DNA of 64,000 nucleotides from Thermosynechococcus sp. (GTDB lineage Bacteria > Cyanobacteriota > Cyanobacteriia > Thermosynechococcales > Thermosynechococcaceae), in contig NZ_AP024678.1 of the NCBI RefSeq assembly GCF_025999095.1, positions 186,001 to 250,000 of the forward strand. The letters are read 5' to 3'. Below, piece by piece: positions 1 through 9,035 of the stretch. The stretch's first letter is position 1; every line of letters starts with the position of its first letter. The notes beneath the pieces are model-generated. The model was not told the origin of the DNA and did not search any database. It worked only from the letters and a program-made list of their open reading frames with translations. Both the position numbers and the translations under genes were made by a program.

Positions 1-3000
1 AAGGCACAGGCCCCTTTGACCTGAACAACGCCGGCAATGATGTGACCACCTTTGCGGCCAGTGTGACTGGCGGTGTTACCTTCAGCGATGGCAATGGATT
101 CACCTTGGGTGAGGTGAACAGCAGTGTCCCTGGCACAGGTGGGAATGACATCCAGACCACCACCGGCCTGGCGACGAACAATAACGATGCCATTCTCGAC
201 AGCGGCACCGGTGCACTCACCCTCGATAAGGCCAGCAACCTCGGCAGCGGCGACCTCACCCTGATTAGCCAAGGGGGTGTGCAACAGAATGCAGGCGGCG
301 GCATCACCGCCGGTGGCCTGGGCTTGCAAGGCACAGGCACCTTTGACCTGAACAACGCCGGCAACAATGTCAACAATCTAGCGGCGAGCATTAATGGCGG
401 TCTAAGCTTCAAAGACACTGATGACCTAACCGTAGTTGGCAGCATTACCAGCACTGTGGGCAGCGATAACGCCATCACCACTGGTGGCCTGACCACGGGC
501 GGCGACGATGCGATTGTGGAGACAGGGAATACCCTGACCCTCAATGCCAGCAGCAACCTCGGCAGCAGCGGCAACCTCACCCTGATTAGCCAAGGGGGTG
601 TGCAACAGAATGCAGGCGGCGGCATCACCGCCGGTGGCCTGGGCTTGCAAGGCACAGGCCCCTTTGACCTGAACAACGCCAGCAACGATGTCAACAATCT
701 AGCGGCGAGCATTAATGGCGGTCTAAGCTTCAAAGACACTGATGACCTAACCGTAGTTGGCAGCATTACCAGCACCGTGGGCAGTGATACTGTCACGACC
801 ACCGGTGGCCTGACCACGGGCGGCAACGATGCGATTGTGGAAACAGGGAATACCCTCACCCTCGATGCCAGCAGCAACCTCGGCAGCAGCGGCAACCTCA
901 CCCTGATTAGTGGCAATGGAGTCACACAGACTGGTGCCGGTAGCATCACCGCCGGTGGCCTGGGCTTGCAAGGCACAGGCCCCTTTGACCTGAACAACGC
1001 CGGCAATGATGTGACCACCTTTGCGGCCAGTGTGACTGGCGGTGTTACCTTCAGCGATGGCAATGGATTCACCTTGGGTGAGGTGAACAGCAGTGTCCCT
1101 GGCACAGGTGGGAATGACATCCAGACCACCACCGGCCTGGCGACGAACAATAACGATGCCATTCTCGACAGCGGCACCGGTGCACTCACCCTCGATAAGG
1201 CCAGCAACCTCGGCAGCGGCGACCTCACCCTGATTAGCCAAGGGGGTGTGCAACAGAATGCAGGCGGCAGCATCACCGCCGGTGGCCTGGGCTTGCAAGG
1301 CACAGGCCCCTTTGACCTGAACAACGCCGGCAACGATGTGACCACCTTTGCGGCCACGTTAACTGGCGGTGTTACCTTCAGCGATACCACTGGTGACTTC
1401 ACCTTGGGTGAGGTGAACAGCAGTGTCTTTGGCACAGGTGGGAATGACACCCAGACCACCACCGGCCTGGCGACGAACAATAACGATGCCATTCTCGACA
1501 GCGGCACCGGTGCACTCACCCTCGATAAGGCCAGCAACCTCGGCAGCGGCGACCTCACCCTGATTAGCCAAGGGGGTGTGCAACAGAATGCAGGCGGCGG
1601 CATCACCGCCGGTGGCCTGGGCTTGCAAGGCACAGGCCCCTTTGACCTGAACAACGCCGGCAATGATGTGACCACCTTTGCGGCCAGTGTGACTGGCGGT
1701 GTTACCTTCAGCGATGGCAATGGATTCACCTTGGGTGAGGTGAACAGCAGTGTCCCTGGCACAGGTGGGAATGACACCCAGACCACCACCGGCCTGGCGA
1801 CGAACAATAACGATGCCATTCTCGACAGCGGCACCGGTGCACTCACCCTCGATAAGGCCAGCAACCTCGGCAGCGGCGACCTCACCCTGATTAGCCAAGG
1901 GGGTGTGCAACAGAATGCAGGCGGCGGCATCACCGCCGGTGGCCTGGGCTTGCAAGGCACAGGCCCCTTTGACCTGAACAACGCCAGCAACGATGTCAAC
2001 AATCTGGCAGCGAACATTAATGGCGGTCTGAGCTTCAAAGACACTGATGACCTAACCGTAGTTGGCAGCATTACCAGCACCGTGGGCAGTGATAACGCCA
2101 TCACCACTGGTGGCCTGACCACGGGCGGCAACGATGCGATTGTGGAAACAGGGAATACCCTCACCCTCAATGCCAGCAGCAACCTCGGCAGCAGCGGCAA
2201 CCTCACCCTGATTAGTGGCGGTGGAGTGACGCAGTCTGGTACTGGCGGCATCACCGCCGGCGGCCTGGGCTTGCAAGGCACAGGCCCCTTTGACCTGAAC
2301 AACGCCAGCAACGATGTCAACAATCTGGCAGCGAACATTAATGGCGGTCTGAGCTTCAAAGACACTGATGACCTAACCGTAGTTGGCAGCATTACCAGCA
2401 CCGTGGGCAGTGATAACGCCATCACCACTGGTGGCCTGACCACGGGCGGCAACGATGCGATTGTGGAAACAGGGAATACCCTCACCCTCAATGCCAGCAG
2501 CAACCTCGGCAGCAGCGGCAACCTCACCCTGATTAGTGGCGGTGGAGTGACGCAGTCTGGTACTGGCGGCATCACCGCCGGCGGCCTGGGCTTGCAAGGC
2601 ACAGGCCCCTTTGACCTGAACAACGCCAGCAACGATGTCAACAATCTGGCAGCGAACATTAATGGCGGTCTGAGCTTCAAAGACACTGATGACCTAACCG
2701 TAGTTGGCAGCATTACCAGCACCGTGGGCAGTGATAACGCCATCACCACTGGTGGCCTGACCACGGGCGGCAACGATGCGATTGTGGAAACAGGGAATAC
2801 CCTCACCCTCAATGCCAGCAGCAACCTCGGCAGCAGCGGCAACCTCACCCTGATTAGTGGCGGTGGAGTGACGCAGTCTGGTACTGGCGGCATCACCGCC
2901 GGCGGCCTGGGCTTGCAAGGCACAGGCCCCTTTGACCTGAACAACGCCGGCAACGATGTGACCACCTTTGCGGCCAGTGTGACTGGCGGTGTTACCTTCA

Positions 3001-4391
3001 GCGATACCACTGGTGGCTTCACCCTAGGTCAGGTGACGAGCAATGTTGGCGGTGACATTGCAACTACCACCGGCCTGACGACGAACAATAACGATGCCAT
3101 TCTCGACAGCGGCACCGGTGCACTCACCCTCGATAAGACCAGCAACCTCGGCAGCGGCAACCTCACCCTGATTAGCCAAGGGGGTGTGCAACAGAATCCA
3201 GGCGGCGGCATCACCGCCGGCGGCCTGGGCTTGCAAGGCACAGGCCCCTTTGACCTGAACAACGCCGGCAACGATGTGACCACCTTTGCGGCCAGTGTGA
3301 CTGGCGGTGTTACCTTCAGCGATACCACTGGTGGCTTCACCCTAGGTCAGGTGACGAGCAATGTTGGCGGTGACATTGCAACTACCACCGGCCTGACGAC
3401 GAACAATAACGATGCCATTCTCGACAGCGGCACCGGTGCACTCACCCTCGATAAGACCAGCAACCTCGGCAGCGGCGACCTCACCCTGATTAGCCAAGGG
3501 GGTGTGCAACAGAATCCAGGCGGCGGCATCACCGCCGGCGGCCTGGGCTTGCAAGGCACAGGCCCCTTTGACCTGAACAACGCCGGCAACGATGTGACCA
3601 CCTTTGCGGCCAGTGTGACTGGCGGTGTTACCTTCAGCGATACCACTGGTGGCTTCACCCTAGGTCAGGTGACGAGCAATGTTGGCGGTGACATTGCAAC
3701 TACCACCGGCCTGACGACGAACAATAACGATGCCATTCTCGACAGCGGCACCGGTGCACTCACCCTCGATAAGACCAGCAACCTCGGCAGCGGCAACCTC
3801 ACCCTGATTAGCCAAGGGGGTGTGCAACAGAATCCAGGCGGCGGCATCACCGCCGGTGGCCTGGGCTTGCAAGGCACAGGCCCCTTTGACCTGAACAACG
3901 CACCTGTGATAACAGCAGTTTTTGCTGCGAATATAAATGGTAACCTACTCTATAGTGGCTTGAATTTGGTTGCCATTGGTACAGTAACTAGTACTGTTGG
4001 CAGTGATAGTGTTACAACCAGTGGATTGAATATCTTAAATTCACCTAGTGGTGGTAGCCAGCCCCCCAGTACTAGCCAACCTCCCAGTACTAGTCAGCTC
4101 CCCAGTACTAGCCAGGTTGTTTCTGAAACGAAAGCAGAAATAGGAGGTAGCGCTACGGTAGCGACAGGAACAACCAAGATCAGTTGTTCTCGTAATATTG
4201 AGCAAGCTACAGAGGAGAATCAGGAAAGTAAATCGAAGTCTCGTCTTGTCCTTATCAATAGCCGAGAAACGTCTGTTGATCCACTCACACGACTTACAGT
4301 AGATGAAATTGACGAAAAGGAATCTACTGATGTTACTGATGATGGCAACTGCGTCAACCTTGAGCTAAGTGCTGATAATGTGAGGCAGTAG
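1..4391 (+). CDS. Giant repetitive surface/adhesin-like protein, 3' part only
   Basis: The reading frame is already open at base 3, so the start lies outside the window; 1462 codons are visible. Twelve units of 106-110 residues follow each other, each closing with the motif GLGLQGTGPFDLNNA. Two families alternate: type A (begins VTTFAASVTGGVTFSD) and type B (begins VNNLAASINGGLSFKDTDD). A thirteenth, degenerate unit (bases 3873 to about 4040) leads into a Pro/Ser/Thr-rich linker (QPPSTSQ repeats) and an acidic hydrophilic tail. The Gly/Asn/Thr-rich composition with regular short hydrophobic stretches is typical of beta-helical filamentous-haemagglutinin-like or other large exoproteins. I see no anchor motif, transmembrane helix or beta-barrel at the C-terminus. 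The last 500 bp are visibly more AT-rich than the repeats. Adhesion or surface-layer function is inferred from composition only. No secretion partner (TpsB) lies in the window. Confidence 0.85.
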   Translation, partial: GTGPFDLNNAGNDVTTFAASVTGGVTFSDGNGFTLGEVNSSVPGTGGNDIQTTTGLATNNNDAILDSGTGALTLDKASNLGSGDLTLISQGGVQQNAGGGITAGGLGLQGTGTFDLNNAGNNVNNLAASINGGLSFKDTDDLTVVGSITSTVGSDNAITTGGLTTGGDDAIVETGNTLTLNASSNLGSSGNLTLISQGGVQQNAGGGITAGGLGLQGTGPFDLNNASNDVNNLAASINGGLSFKDTDDLTVVGSITSTVGSDTVTTTGGLTTGGNDAIVETGNTLTLDASSNLGSSGNLTLISGNGVTQTGAGSITAGGLGLQGTGPFDLNNAGNDVTTFAASVTGGVTFSDGNGFTLGEVNSSVPGTGGNDIQTTTGLATNNNDAILDSGTGALTLDKASNLGSGDLTLISQGGVQQNAGGSITAGGLGLQGTGPFDLNNAGNDVTTFAATLTGGVTFSDTTGDFTLGEVNSSVFGTGGNDTQTTTGLATNNNDAILDSGTGALTLDKASNLGSGDLTLISQGGVQQNAGGGITAGGLGLQGTGPFDLNNAGNDVTTFAASVTGGVTFSDGNGFTLGEVNSSVPGTGGNDTQTTTGLATNNNDAILDSGTGALTLDKASNLGSGDLTLISQGGVQQNAGGGITAGGLGLQGTGPFDLNNASNDVNNLAANINGGLSFKDTDDLTVVGSITSTVGSDNAITTGGLTTGGNDAIVETGNTLTLNASSNLGSSGNLTLISGGGVTQSGTGGITAGGLGLQGTGPFDLNNASNDVNNLAANINGGLSFKDTDDLTVVGSITSTVGSDNAITTGGLTTGGNDAIVETGNTLTLNASSNLGSSGNLTLISGGGVTQSGTGGITAGGLGLQGTGPFDLNNASNDVNNLAANINGGLSFKDTDDLTVVGSITSTVGSDNAITTGGLTTGGNDAIVETGNTLTLNASSNLGSSGNLTLISGGGVTQSGTGGITAGGLGLQGTGPFDLNNAGNDVTTFAASVTGGVTFSDTTGGFTLGQVTSNVGGDIATTTGLTTNNNDAILDSGTGALTLDKTSNLGSGNLTLISQGGVQQNPGGGITAGGLGLQGTGPFDLNNAGNDVTTFAASVTGGVTFSDTTGGFTLGQVTSNVGGDIATTTGLTTNNNDAILDSGTGALTLDKTSNLGSGDLTLISQGGVQQNPGGGITAGGLGLQGTGPFDLNNAGNDVTTFAASVTGGVTFSDTTGGFTLGQVTSNVGGDIATTTGLTTNNNDAILDSGTGALTLDKTSNLGSGNLTLISQGGVQQNPGGGITAGGLGLQGTGPFDLNNAPVITAVFAANINGNLLYSGLNLVAIGTVTSTVGSDSVTTSGLNILNSPSGGSQPPSTSQPPSTSQLPSTSQVVSETKAEIGGSATVATGTTKISCSRNIEQATEENQESKSKSRLVLINSRETSVDPLTRLTVDEIDEKESTDVTDDGNCVNLELSADNVRQ
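3..3872 (+). repeat. In-frame tandem array of twelve 318-330 bp units
   Basis: Unit starts, taken at the recurring GGCACAGGC, are 3, 330, 651, 972, 1299, 1629, 1956, 2277, 2598, 2919, 3237 and 3555, and the array ends at 3872. Unit lengths are 327, 321, 321, 327, 330, 327, 321, 321, 321, 318, 318 and 318 bp. The order by family is A B B A A A B B B A' A' A'. All lengths are multiples of three, so copies can be gained or lost without a frameshift. Confidence 0.95.
1956..2918 (+). repeat. Three apparently identical 321-bp type B units
   Basis: The units at 1956-2276, 2277-2597 and 2598-2918 read identically by eye over their whole length. The following A' trio (2919-3872) differs at only a couple of positions between copies (for example GGCAAC versus GGCGAC in the LTLIS region). 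This points to recent duplication or gene conversion within the gene. Confidence 0.9.
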
Positions 4392-4497
4392 CTTTCTCGG
4401 TGTTTGGAGACTGAGGGATGCTGTACACTTATCGGTGATTGAATAAAGATGGCTTGAAGTGTTTTTCTCTTAGAGTGACTCAGCCACTGTTACTTTC

Positions 4498-5172
4498 ATG
4501 CGGATTCTATTTGTAGAAGATGATCCTGAGCAACTAGAGCCATTGAGTACTGCACTCTCCCATACGGGGCATTTGGTAGATGGAGTGCAAGAGGGAGAAA
4601 CCGCTCAATGGTTGATGCAGGAAAAAACCTATGACCTGTTGATTTTGGACTGGATGCTGCCTAAGGTGAGCGGCCTTGAGCTGTGCACCCAGTGCCGCCA
4701 ACAGGGAAAGAACACGCCAATTCTGTTGCTTACTGCCAAAGACACCACTGCCGATAAGGTGATGGGGCTCGATGCAGGCGCCGATGACTATCTAATTAAA
4801 CCAGTGGATGTCATGGAATTGTTAGCGCGGGTGCGTGCCCTTGGTCGCCGATCGCCCCAATGGCTGGGAGATCAACTGCATTTACACGATTTAACCCTTG
4901 ATCTGCCCTCGATGAAGCTAAAGCGGGGCGATCGCACCCTCTTGCTCTCCAGACGGGAATACCAGTTTTTAGAATTTTTCCTGCGTCATCCAGGCCAGGT
5001 GATCACTCGTGAACAATTAGAGCTAAATCTTTGGGAGTGGGATAACCAACCGGAGAGCAATGCGGTGAGTACACAAATTCGGCGGTTGCGCCGCCGTCTT
5101 GAGGAAGTGGGATGTGCCGATTGGCTAGAGACAATTTACGGCATCGGCTACCGCTTACAAGCCAATTCCTAA
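4498..5172 (+). CDS. OmpR/PhoB-family response regulator
   Basis: 224 residues. The N-terminal receiver domain (about 1-115) has the acidic pair D8/D9, the phospho-acceptor D51 in LLILDWMLP, T79 and K101 in LIKP. The C-terminal winged helix (about 128-222) has the typical LSRREYQFLEFFLRHPGQV and the closing ETIYGIGYRL. It is therefore a DNA-binding transcription factor controlled by phosphorylation. Its partner is the histidine kinase that starts 11 bp downstream, so the two are almost certainly co-transcribed. The gene begins about 107 bp after the giant repeat gene. The layout resembles cyanobacterial RppA/RppB and NrsR/NrsS pairs, but the signal and target genes cannot be read from the sequence. 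Confidence 0.93.
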   Translation: MRILFVEDDPEQLEPLSTALSHTGHLVDGVQEGETAQWLMQEKTYDLLILDWMLPKVSGLELCTQCRQQGKNTPILLLTAKDTTADKVMGLDAGADDYLIKPVDVMELLARVRALGRRSPQWLGDQLHLHDLTLDLPSMKLKRGDRTLLLSRREYQFLEFFLRHPGQVITREQLELNLWEWDNQPESNAVSTQIRRLRRRLEEVGCADWLETIYGIGYRLQANS

Positions 5173-5183
5173 AAAATAATCAA

Positions 5184-6581
5184 ATGCTGCAGAAACTCCA
5201 GCTAACGGCCCAGAGATGGCAGCAACTGCGCCCCACTCGGCGGGGAATAGTCATCATTGCACTGCCGGTTTGCTGCCTCTTGGGTACCGTGGGGATACTG
5301 ATGTGGTTCAGCGCCAGCATTGCTAGTTACGAGGGCTGGGTGCGTCACACGCAACGAGTGAAAATTGAAGGACGCGAGCTACTGAATCTCCTTATTGATG
5401 CTGAAACCAGTGTACGGGGCTATCAACTGACTGGTCAGCCGGGTTTTCTGGAGCCGTATCATAGTGCTGCGGCTGAGCTACCTTTGACCCTAGAAAATCT
5501 AGAGGACCTGATCAGGGATAATCCTACACAACTAGCACACTTTCAGCAGCTCAAATCCCTAGTCACACAAGTCTTCGAGATTCTGGCACAACATGTTGCA
5601 CTTCGGCTTGATCCATTCTCAGAGGAAGCAACACAACGCCACTATCTTGCTCAGCAACTGGAGCAGGCAAAACAAGCGATGGATCGCGCCCATGCAGCGA
5701 TTGATGCATTTTTGATGGAAGAAGAACGGCTTTTGCTCGAACGCCAGGAACGCTTAGAGGCGTTGCGGCGAATGAATAGCTTTGTTCTTGTTGTGGCGGT
5801 TGTTGTCGGACTAGGAAGTAGTGGCCTAGCCATATATTGGTTTCAACAGCTTCATCAAGAACTGGATCGACGGGGACGCCGCCTAGAGGCGGCCTGCGAT
5901 CGCTTGGCTCGCTTTACGGCCAATGCCTCCCATGAGTTGCGGGCGCCCATTGCTGCCATTTTAAGCCATGCTCAAGTGGGACTCCTGCTGGCGCAGGAAG
6001 CCCCTGAGCAATCCCAACTTCGGCTAGAAAAAATAGCAACATTAGCCAAGTTCATGGGGCAACTGGTCAACGATCTATTGTTTCTTGCCCGTTATGAAGG
6101 AGTATCATCTCCTAATTTCACAGAATCTTTTGAATTGGTAACATTGCTGGAACAAGTTGCCCAACAATGGCAGGAAACCTGCACAGCAAGTCATGGGTTC
6201 CACCTTGAACTACCCTCAATCTCCGCAGTAGTTAAGGGCGATCGCGACCTAATTAAACAGGCGATTCTTAATTTGCTGCGCAATGCTGACCGCTATACAC
6301 CGGCAGGTGGAACCATTACCCTGCGCCTGGAAGTTGCAGAGCATTTTGCTGTAATTGAGGTCAGTGATACTGGCATGGGCATTAGTGCCACGGCCCTTCC
6401 CCACATTTTCGATTATTTCTATCGCGATGAACGGGTGCGGCAGCGGGGCATCAACGGTTCAGGGCTAGGACTGGCAATTGTCCGCCAAATTGTGGATCTG
6501 CATCAAGGCAGGATCGCTGTTGTCAGCCAAGAGGATCACGGCTCAACCTTTAGCATTAGCCTACCCCTGGCCTCTAACTGA
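5184..6581 (+). CDS. Sensor histidine kinase with CHASE3 domain
   Basis: 465 residues from the ATG at 5184; the frame is open further upstream, but that would overlap the regulator gene. Transmembrane helices lie at about 21-44 and 198-219. Between them is an all-helical extracytoplasmic sensor of CHASE3 type, with the signature AETSVRGYQLTGQ. The cytoplasmic part has the phospho-acceptor H250 in NASHELRAP, an N-box (NLLRNADRY), DTGMGI and GSGLGL of the ATPase domain. It phosphorylates, and probably dephosphorylates, the adjacent OmpR-type regulator. CHASE3 ligands are mostly unknown, so the stimulus is open. Kinase identity is certain; the role is not. Confidence 0.93.
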   Translation: MLQKLQLTAQRWQQLRPTRRGIVIIALPVCCLLGTVGILMWFSASIASYEGWVRHTQRVKIEGRELLNLLIDAETSVRGYQLTGQPGFLEPYHSAAAELPLTLENLEDLIRDNPTQLAHFQQLKSLVTQVFEILAQHVALRLDPFSEEATQRHYLAQQLEQAKQAMDRAHAAIDAFLMEEERLLLERQERLEALRRMNSFVLVVAVVVGLGSSGLAIYWFQQLHQELDRRGRRLEAACDRLARFTANASHELRAPIAAILSHAQVGLLLAQEAPEQSQLRLEKIATLAKFMGQLVNDLLFLARYEGVSSPNFTESFELVTLLEQVAQQWQETCTASHGFHLELPSISAVVKGDRDLIKQAILNLLRNADRYTPAGGTITLRLEVAEHFAVIEVSDTGMGISATALPHIFDYFYRDERVRQRGINGSGLGLAIVRQIVDLHQGRIAVVSQEDHGSTFSISLPLASN

Positions 6582-6686
6582 AGTTGTCATACTTGTGTCA
6601 TTTTTATTGGTTATTCTCGAGGTGTTCTGGGGAATAAACACCAGGATTAAAACCATGACTTTTAACAGTTGAAGGGAGGATAAAAC

Positions 6687-7307
6687 ATGCAGATTCAACG
6701 ACTACAACCGCTCATGGTTGCTACCCTTACAGCCCTAGCGATCCCCCTGGCGATCGCCCCCCCTAGTCTTGCCCGTCCGGGTTGGGGTGGGCCACCCATG
6801 GTGGGGCGCGACGCGGAAAAAGCATTTCGCGATCTCTCAAAAGCGGAATATGAAGGCACCCGAGCCAAAGGCATCGGCGGTGCCGATACGACACTCCTCA
6901 GTTTGGGCGATCGTCTGTTGGCCACGGCGCGCCAGCAGCAGCAAAGTAACAACTACTTCGGCGCCAGAGAAACAGCTAAGGCAGCCGCACGAGTTTATGA
7001 AGCCGCTCGTAACCTGGTGGAAGCCCGCACGGGGCAAGCTTTTCTTTCCCGGAGCTACTACGATGCTCCTTTCGTCGTCAGCCGTGAGTTAAGTCGCACC
7101 GAAGCAGAAATGGCCTACTATAGGGGTAGCAATGGCACAATCCGCGATCTGTACAACCAGGGCCGCCAGCTCGCTCAACCAGCCACTGTCAGTGCAACTA
7201 TACCCCCACAAACAAACGGGAATGTTGCCTACTTGGCTAGCAATCGCGCTGCCGTTCAACTCTTGAAAGCAGCCCGTCACCTGATGCGCGCCGAGCTAGG
7301 CTTTTAA
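6687..7307 (+). CDS. Secreted hypothetical protein with signal peptide
   Basis: 206 residues. The N-terminus is a classical signal peptide: basic start, hydrophobic core LMVATLTALAIPLAIA and a probable cleavage after SLA (around residue 29). The mature part is Ala/Arg-rich and mostly helical, with the segment ARETAKAAARVYEAARNLVEA suggesting a helical bundle or coiled coil. A good ribosome site (GGGAGG, about 6674-6679) precedes the ATG. I do not recognise a named family. It probably acts in the periplasm. It follows the two-component pair by 105 bp, so regulation by that system is possible but unproven. Confidence 0.75.
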   Translation: MQIQRLQPLMVATLTALAIPLAIAPPSLARPGWGGPPMVGRDAEKAFRDLSKAEYEGTRAKGIGGADTTLLSLGDRLLATARQQQQSNNYFGARETAKAAARVYEAARNLVEARTGQAFLSRSYYDAPFVVSRELSRTEAEMAYYRGSNGTIRDLYNQGRQLAQPATVSATIPPQTNGNVAYLASNRAAVQLLKAARHLMRAELGF

Positions 7308-7620
7308 AGCTTGATTAGATTAATGGTAGGGGCAACATGACACTTGCCCGTAGGGTTTTACCCCACTGCTAAGCCCCTACCCCCAAGTTACCCAAAAACT
7401 GGGTTTCATGTTTTGCTGTGGGGGCTGGCTCTCAGTTTGTAGAGCGGCATAGAGCGGCGCAAGAGTACCCATCCCCTTCAGGGAAGAGGAGAGCATCACG
7501 GTAAAGTAGGTAACAAGTTCTTGGTAAAGCCATCTTCCTTGCGATTCGCAGGCAACCTACAATGGTCAGCACGGTCACTGAACCAGCCACTAAAATTCCC
7601 ACTCTTTAGGGCAGGGGAGT
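7308..7620. other. Intergenic region with nested inverted repeats
   Basis: 313 bp without a credible gene. GTAGGGGC (7326-7333) pairs perfectly with GCCCCTAC (7373-7380), enclosing a smaller GGGT/ACCC hairpin. Just after it ACCCA/TGGGT (about 7389-7405) can form a second hairpin followed by a short T-rich stretch. These could terminate the upstream gene or form a structured leader for the aldolase gene. No known riboswitch consensus was recognised. Confidence 0.5.
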
Positions 7621-8241
7621 ATGTTAGCGCAGTTACAGTTCCTGCAGCCTTTGCCCCTGATTGCCGTGGTGCGTGCCCCTGATCCGGTCCAAGCGATCGC
7701 CCGCGCTCAAATGTATATTCAAGCGGGCTTTACTTGCCTAGAGGTGACTTGGACAACTCCCGACGCTGCTTTGGTGTTGCAGCAACTGCGTCAAGACCAT
7801 GCCCACTGCACCATCGGAGCGGCTAGCCTACAGACGCCACCCATGGCGGAGGCGGCGATCGCGGCGGGTGCCCAATTTTTAGTGACCCCCCATACAGCCA
7901 TAGAGGTGGTGCCCCTTGCCAAGGATGCCAACTGTCCTCTGATTCTGGGTGCACTGACCCCCACGGAAGTTCTCTATGCTTGGCAATCTGGGGCAACGGC
8001 CGTGAAGATTTTTCCAATCATAGCAGTGGGGGGTGCGAGCTACCTGCAGGCCTTGCGACCCTTGTTTGCTGAAATTCCCTTAATCCCCTGTGGAGGCATT
8101 GGTTGGGAAGATGTGGTGCCCCTCTGGCGTGCCGGCGCGATCGCCATCGCCATGGGCAGCCAACTGGGTACGGATCTGACGAGACTCAAGCAGCAGGTGG
8201 CTCAGGCTCATCAGGCGTATCAGGCCCTGGGGCAGGGGTAG
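7621..8241 (+). CDS. eda: KDPG/KHG aldolase family protein
   Basis: 206 residues, a single (beta/alpha)8 aldolase domain. In the known enzyme a lysine forms a Schiff base and splits 2-keto-3-deoxy-6-phosphogluconate into pyruvate and glyceraldehyde-3-phosphate, the last step of the Entner-Doudoroff route. The Schiff-base lysine is K129 in AVKIFP and the general base is E41 in LEVTW. Two places differ from the E. coli enzyme: the LRT after the catalytic Glu is WTT, and the GAGT loop is GAAS. Substrate preference may therefore differ, with 4-hydroxy-2-oxoglutarate as an alternative. The 3' end overlaps the convergent DUF1997 gene by 56 bp. Confidence 0.85.
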   Translation: MLAQLQFLQPLPLIAVVRAPDPVQAIARAQMYIQAGFTCLEVTWTTPDAALVLQQLRQDHAHCTIGAASLQTPPMAEAAIAAGAQFLVTPHTAIEVVPLAKDANCPLILGALTPTEVLYAWQSGATAVKIFPIIAVGGASYLQALRPLFAEIPLIPCGGIGWEDVVPLWRAGAIAIAMGSQLGTDLTRLKQQVAQAHQAYQALGQG

Positions 8242-8890
8242 GGGTAAGGGTGCGCACCCGCTCAGCATGGAAGCGTTTGCGTCGCCAGCGTTGGCCTATG
8301 TCCAGGCCAATGGTTTTGTGGAAGTCGTCTTGGACTTTTGCCGTTAGGCGGTAGGACACTTGGCGGACAATTTGAGCCAAGACGCGGTTACCTGTCCCCT
8401 GAATCAGACCATGGGGCAAACGGTAGATAAACCGCGGAAAGTACATTTCCACCCGCAAATCCAATTCCCAATTCACCCGGGTGTAGTCAAGGATGTTCAA
8501 GGCCAGCAGGTCCCTATCCGTTGTGGGGTTGGCGCGCATCGGTACCAAGGCCATTGCCGCTTGAAAATTCACCTCGTAGTTCAAAAACGGCTGCTCGGGC
8601 ACAGGAATTGTTTCAATGCGATAGACCCCCTGCTCTTGGGGCAGCAGGTGCAGTCCAATTTTAGGTTCCACTTCATAGCCATGGGAACCGTAGCGACCAA
8701 TGGTGAGAATGTAGCCATGCTTGCCCACCGGCTCTGCTTTCATGGGGTGGGCACAACGATGGAACCAGTCTTGATGGTTGTTGAGGTAGGTTTCATAGCG
8801 TAACACTGGCGCATAGACTTCCATCCAGCCTCGGAATTGGTTGTGAAAAATAAAAGGGGGTAGGTTCGTCCCGTATTGGGCGTCCGTCAT
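8186..8890 (-). CDS. DUF1997 family protein
   Basis: 234 residues on the minus strand. The sequence matches the general look of the DUF1997 family of cyanobacteria and plastids (features such as a VPEQPFLNYEVNFQA-like segment and a PRFIYRLP-like segment), whose members have no established biochemical function. There is no signal peptide or membrane helix. The C-terminus is a Pro-rich tail (TPTPAPGPDTPDEPEPP) that overlaps the 3' end of the aldolase gene on the other strand, so the tail may be a recent read-through extension. The family assignment is from memory of conserved segments. Confidence 0.7.
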   Translation of the reverse strand: MTDAQYGTNLPPFIFHNQFRGWMEVYAPVLRYETYLNNHQDWFHRCAHPMKAEPVGKHGYILTIGRYGSHGYEVEPKIGLHLLPQEQGVYRIETIPVPEQPFLNYEVNFQAAMALVPMRANPTTDRDLLALNILDYTRVNWELDLRVEMYFPRFIYRLPHGLIQGTGNRVLAQIVRQVSYRLTAKVQDDFHKTIGLDIGQRWRRKRFHAERVRTLTPTPAPGPDTPDEPEPPAA

Positions 8891-9035
8891 AGGATTACAT
8901 CAGCATTTGGTGATTTTGATCCTGACATACTGCTGGGGGCGATCGCTAGGGCGGGGAACCTTGGCAATGGGATCTCTGTCCAACGGTTGGTTTACATTTC
9001 GTTACATTACTATTCAATTCATTGAGGCTCCACCG

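Noticed and set aside
3-3872. CRISPR-like or satellite repeat array
   Set aside because: Units are 318-330 bp without unique spacers and form one continuous protein-coding frame.
426-3898. Long open frames on the minus strand opposite the adhesin repeats, several over 180 codons
   Set aside because: They recur with the same period as the repeats and arise from the biased codon use of the plus-strand gene. They have no ribosome sites and encode low-complexity Ala/Gly sequence.
8907-9035. Longer N-terminus for the glycosyltransferase starting with TTG
   Set aside because: The codon is weak and has no ribosome site. The ATG at 9036 has GAGG at proper distance.
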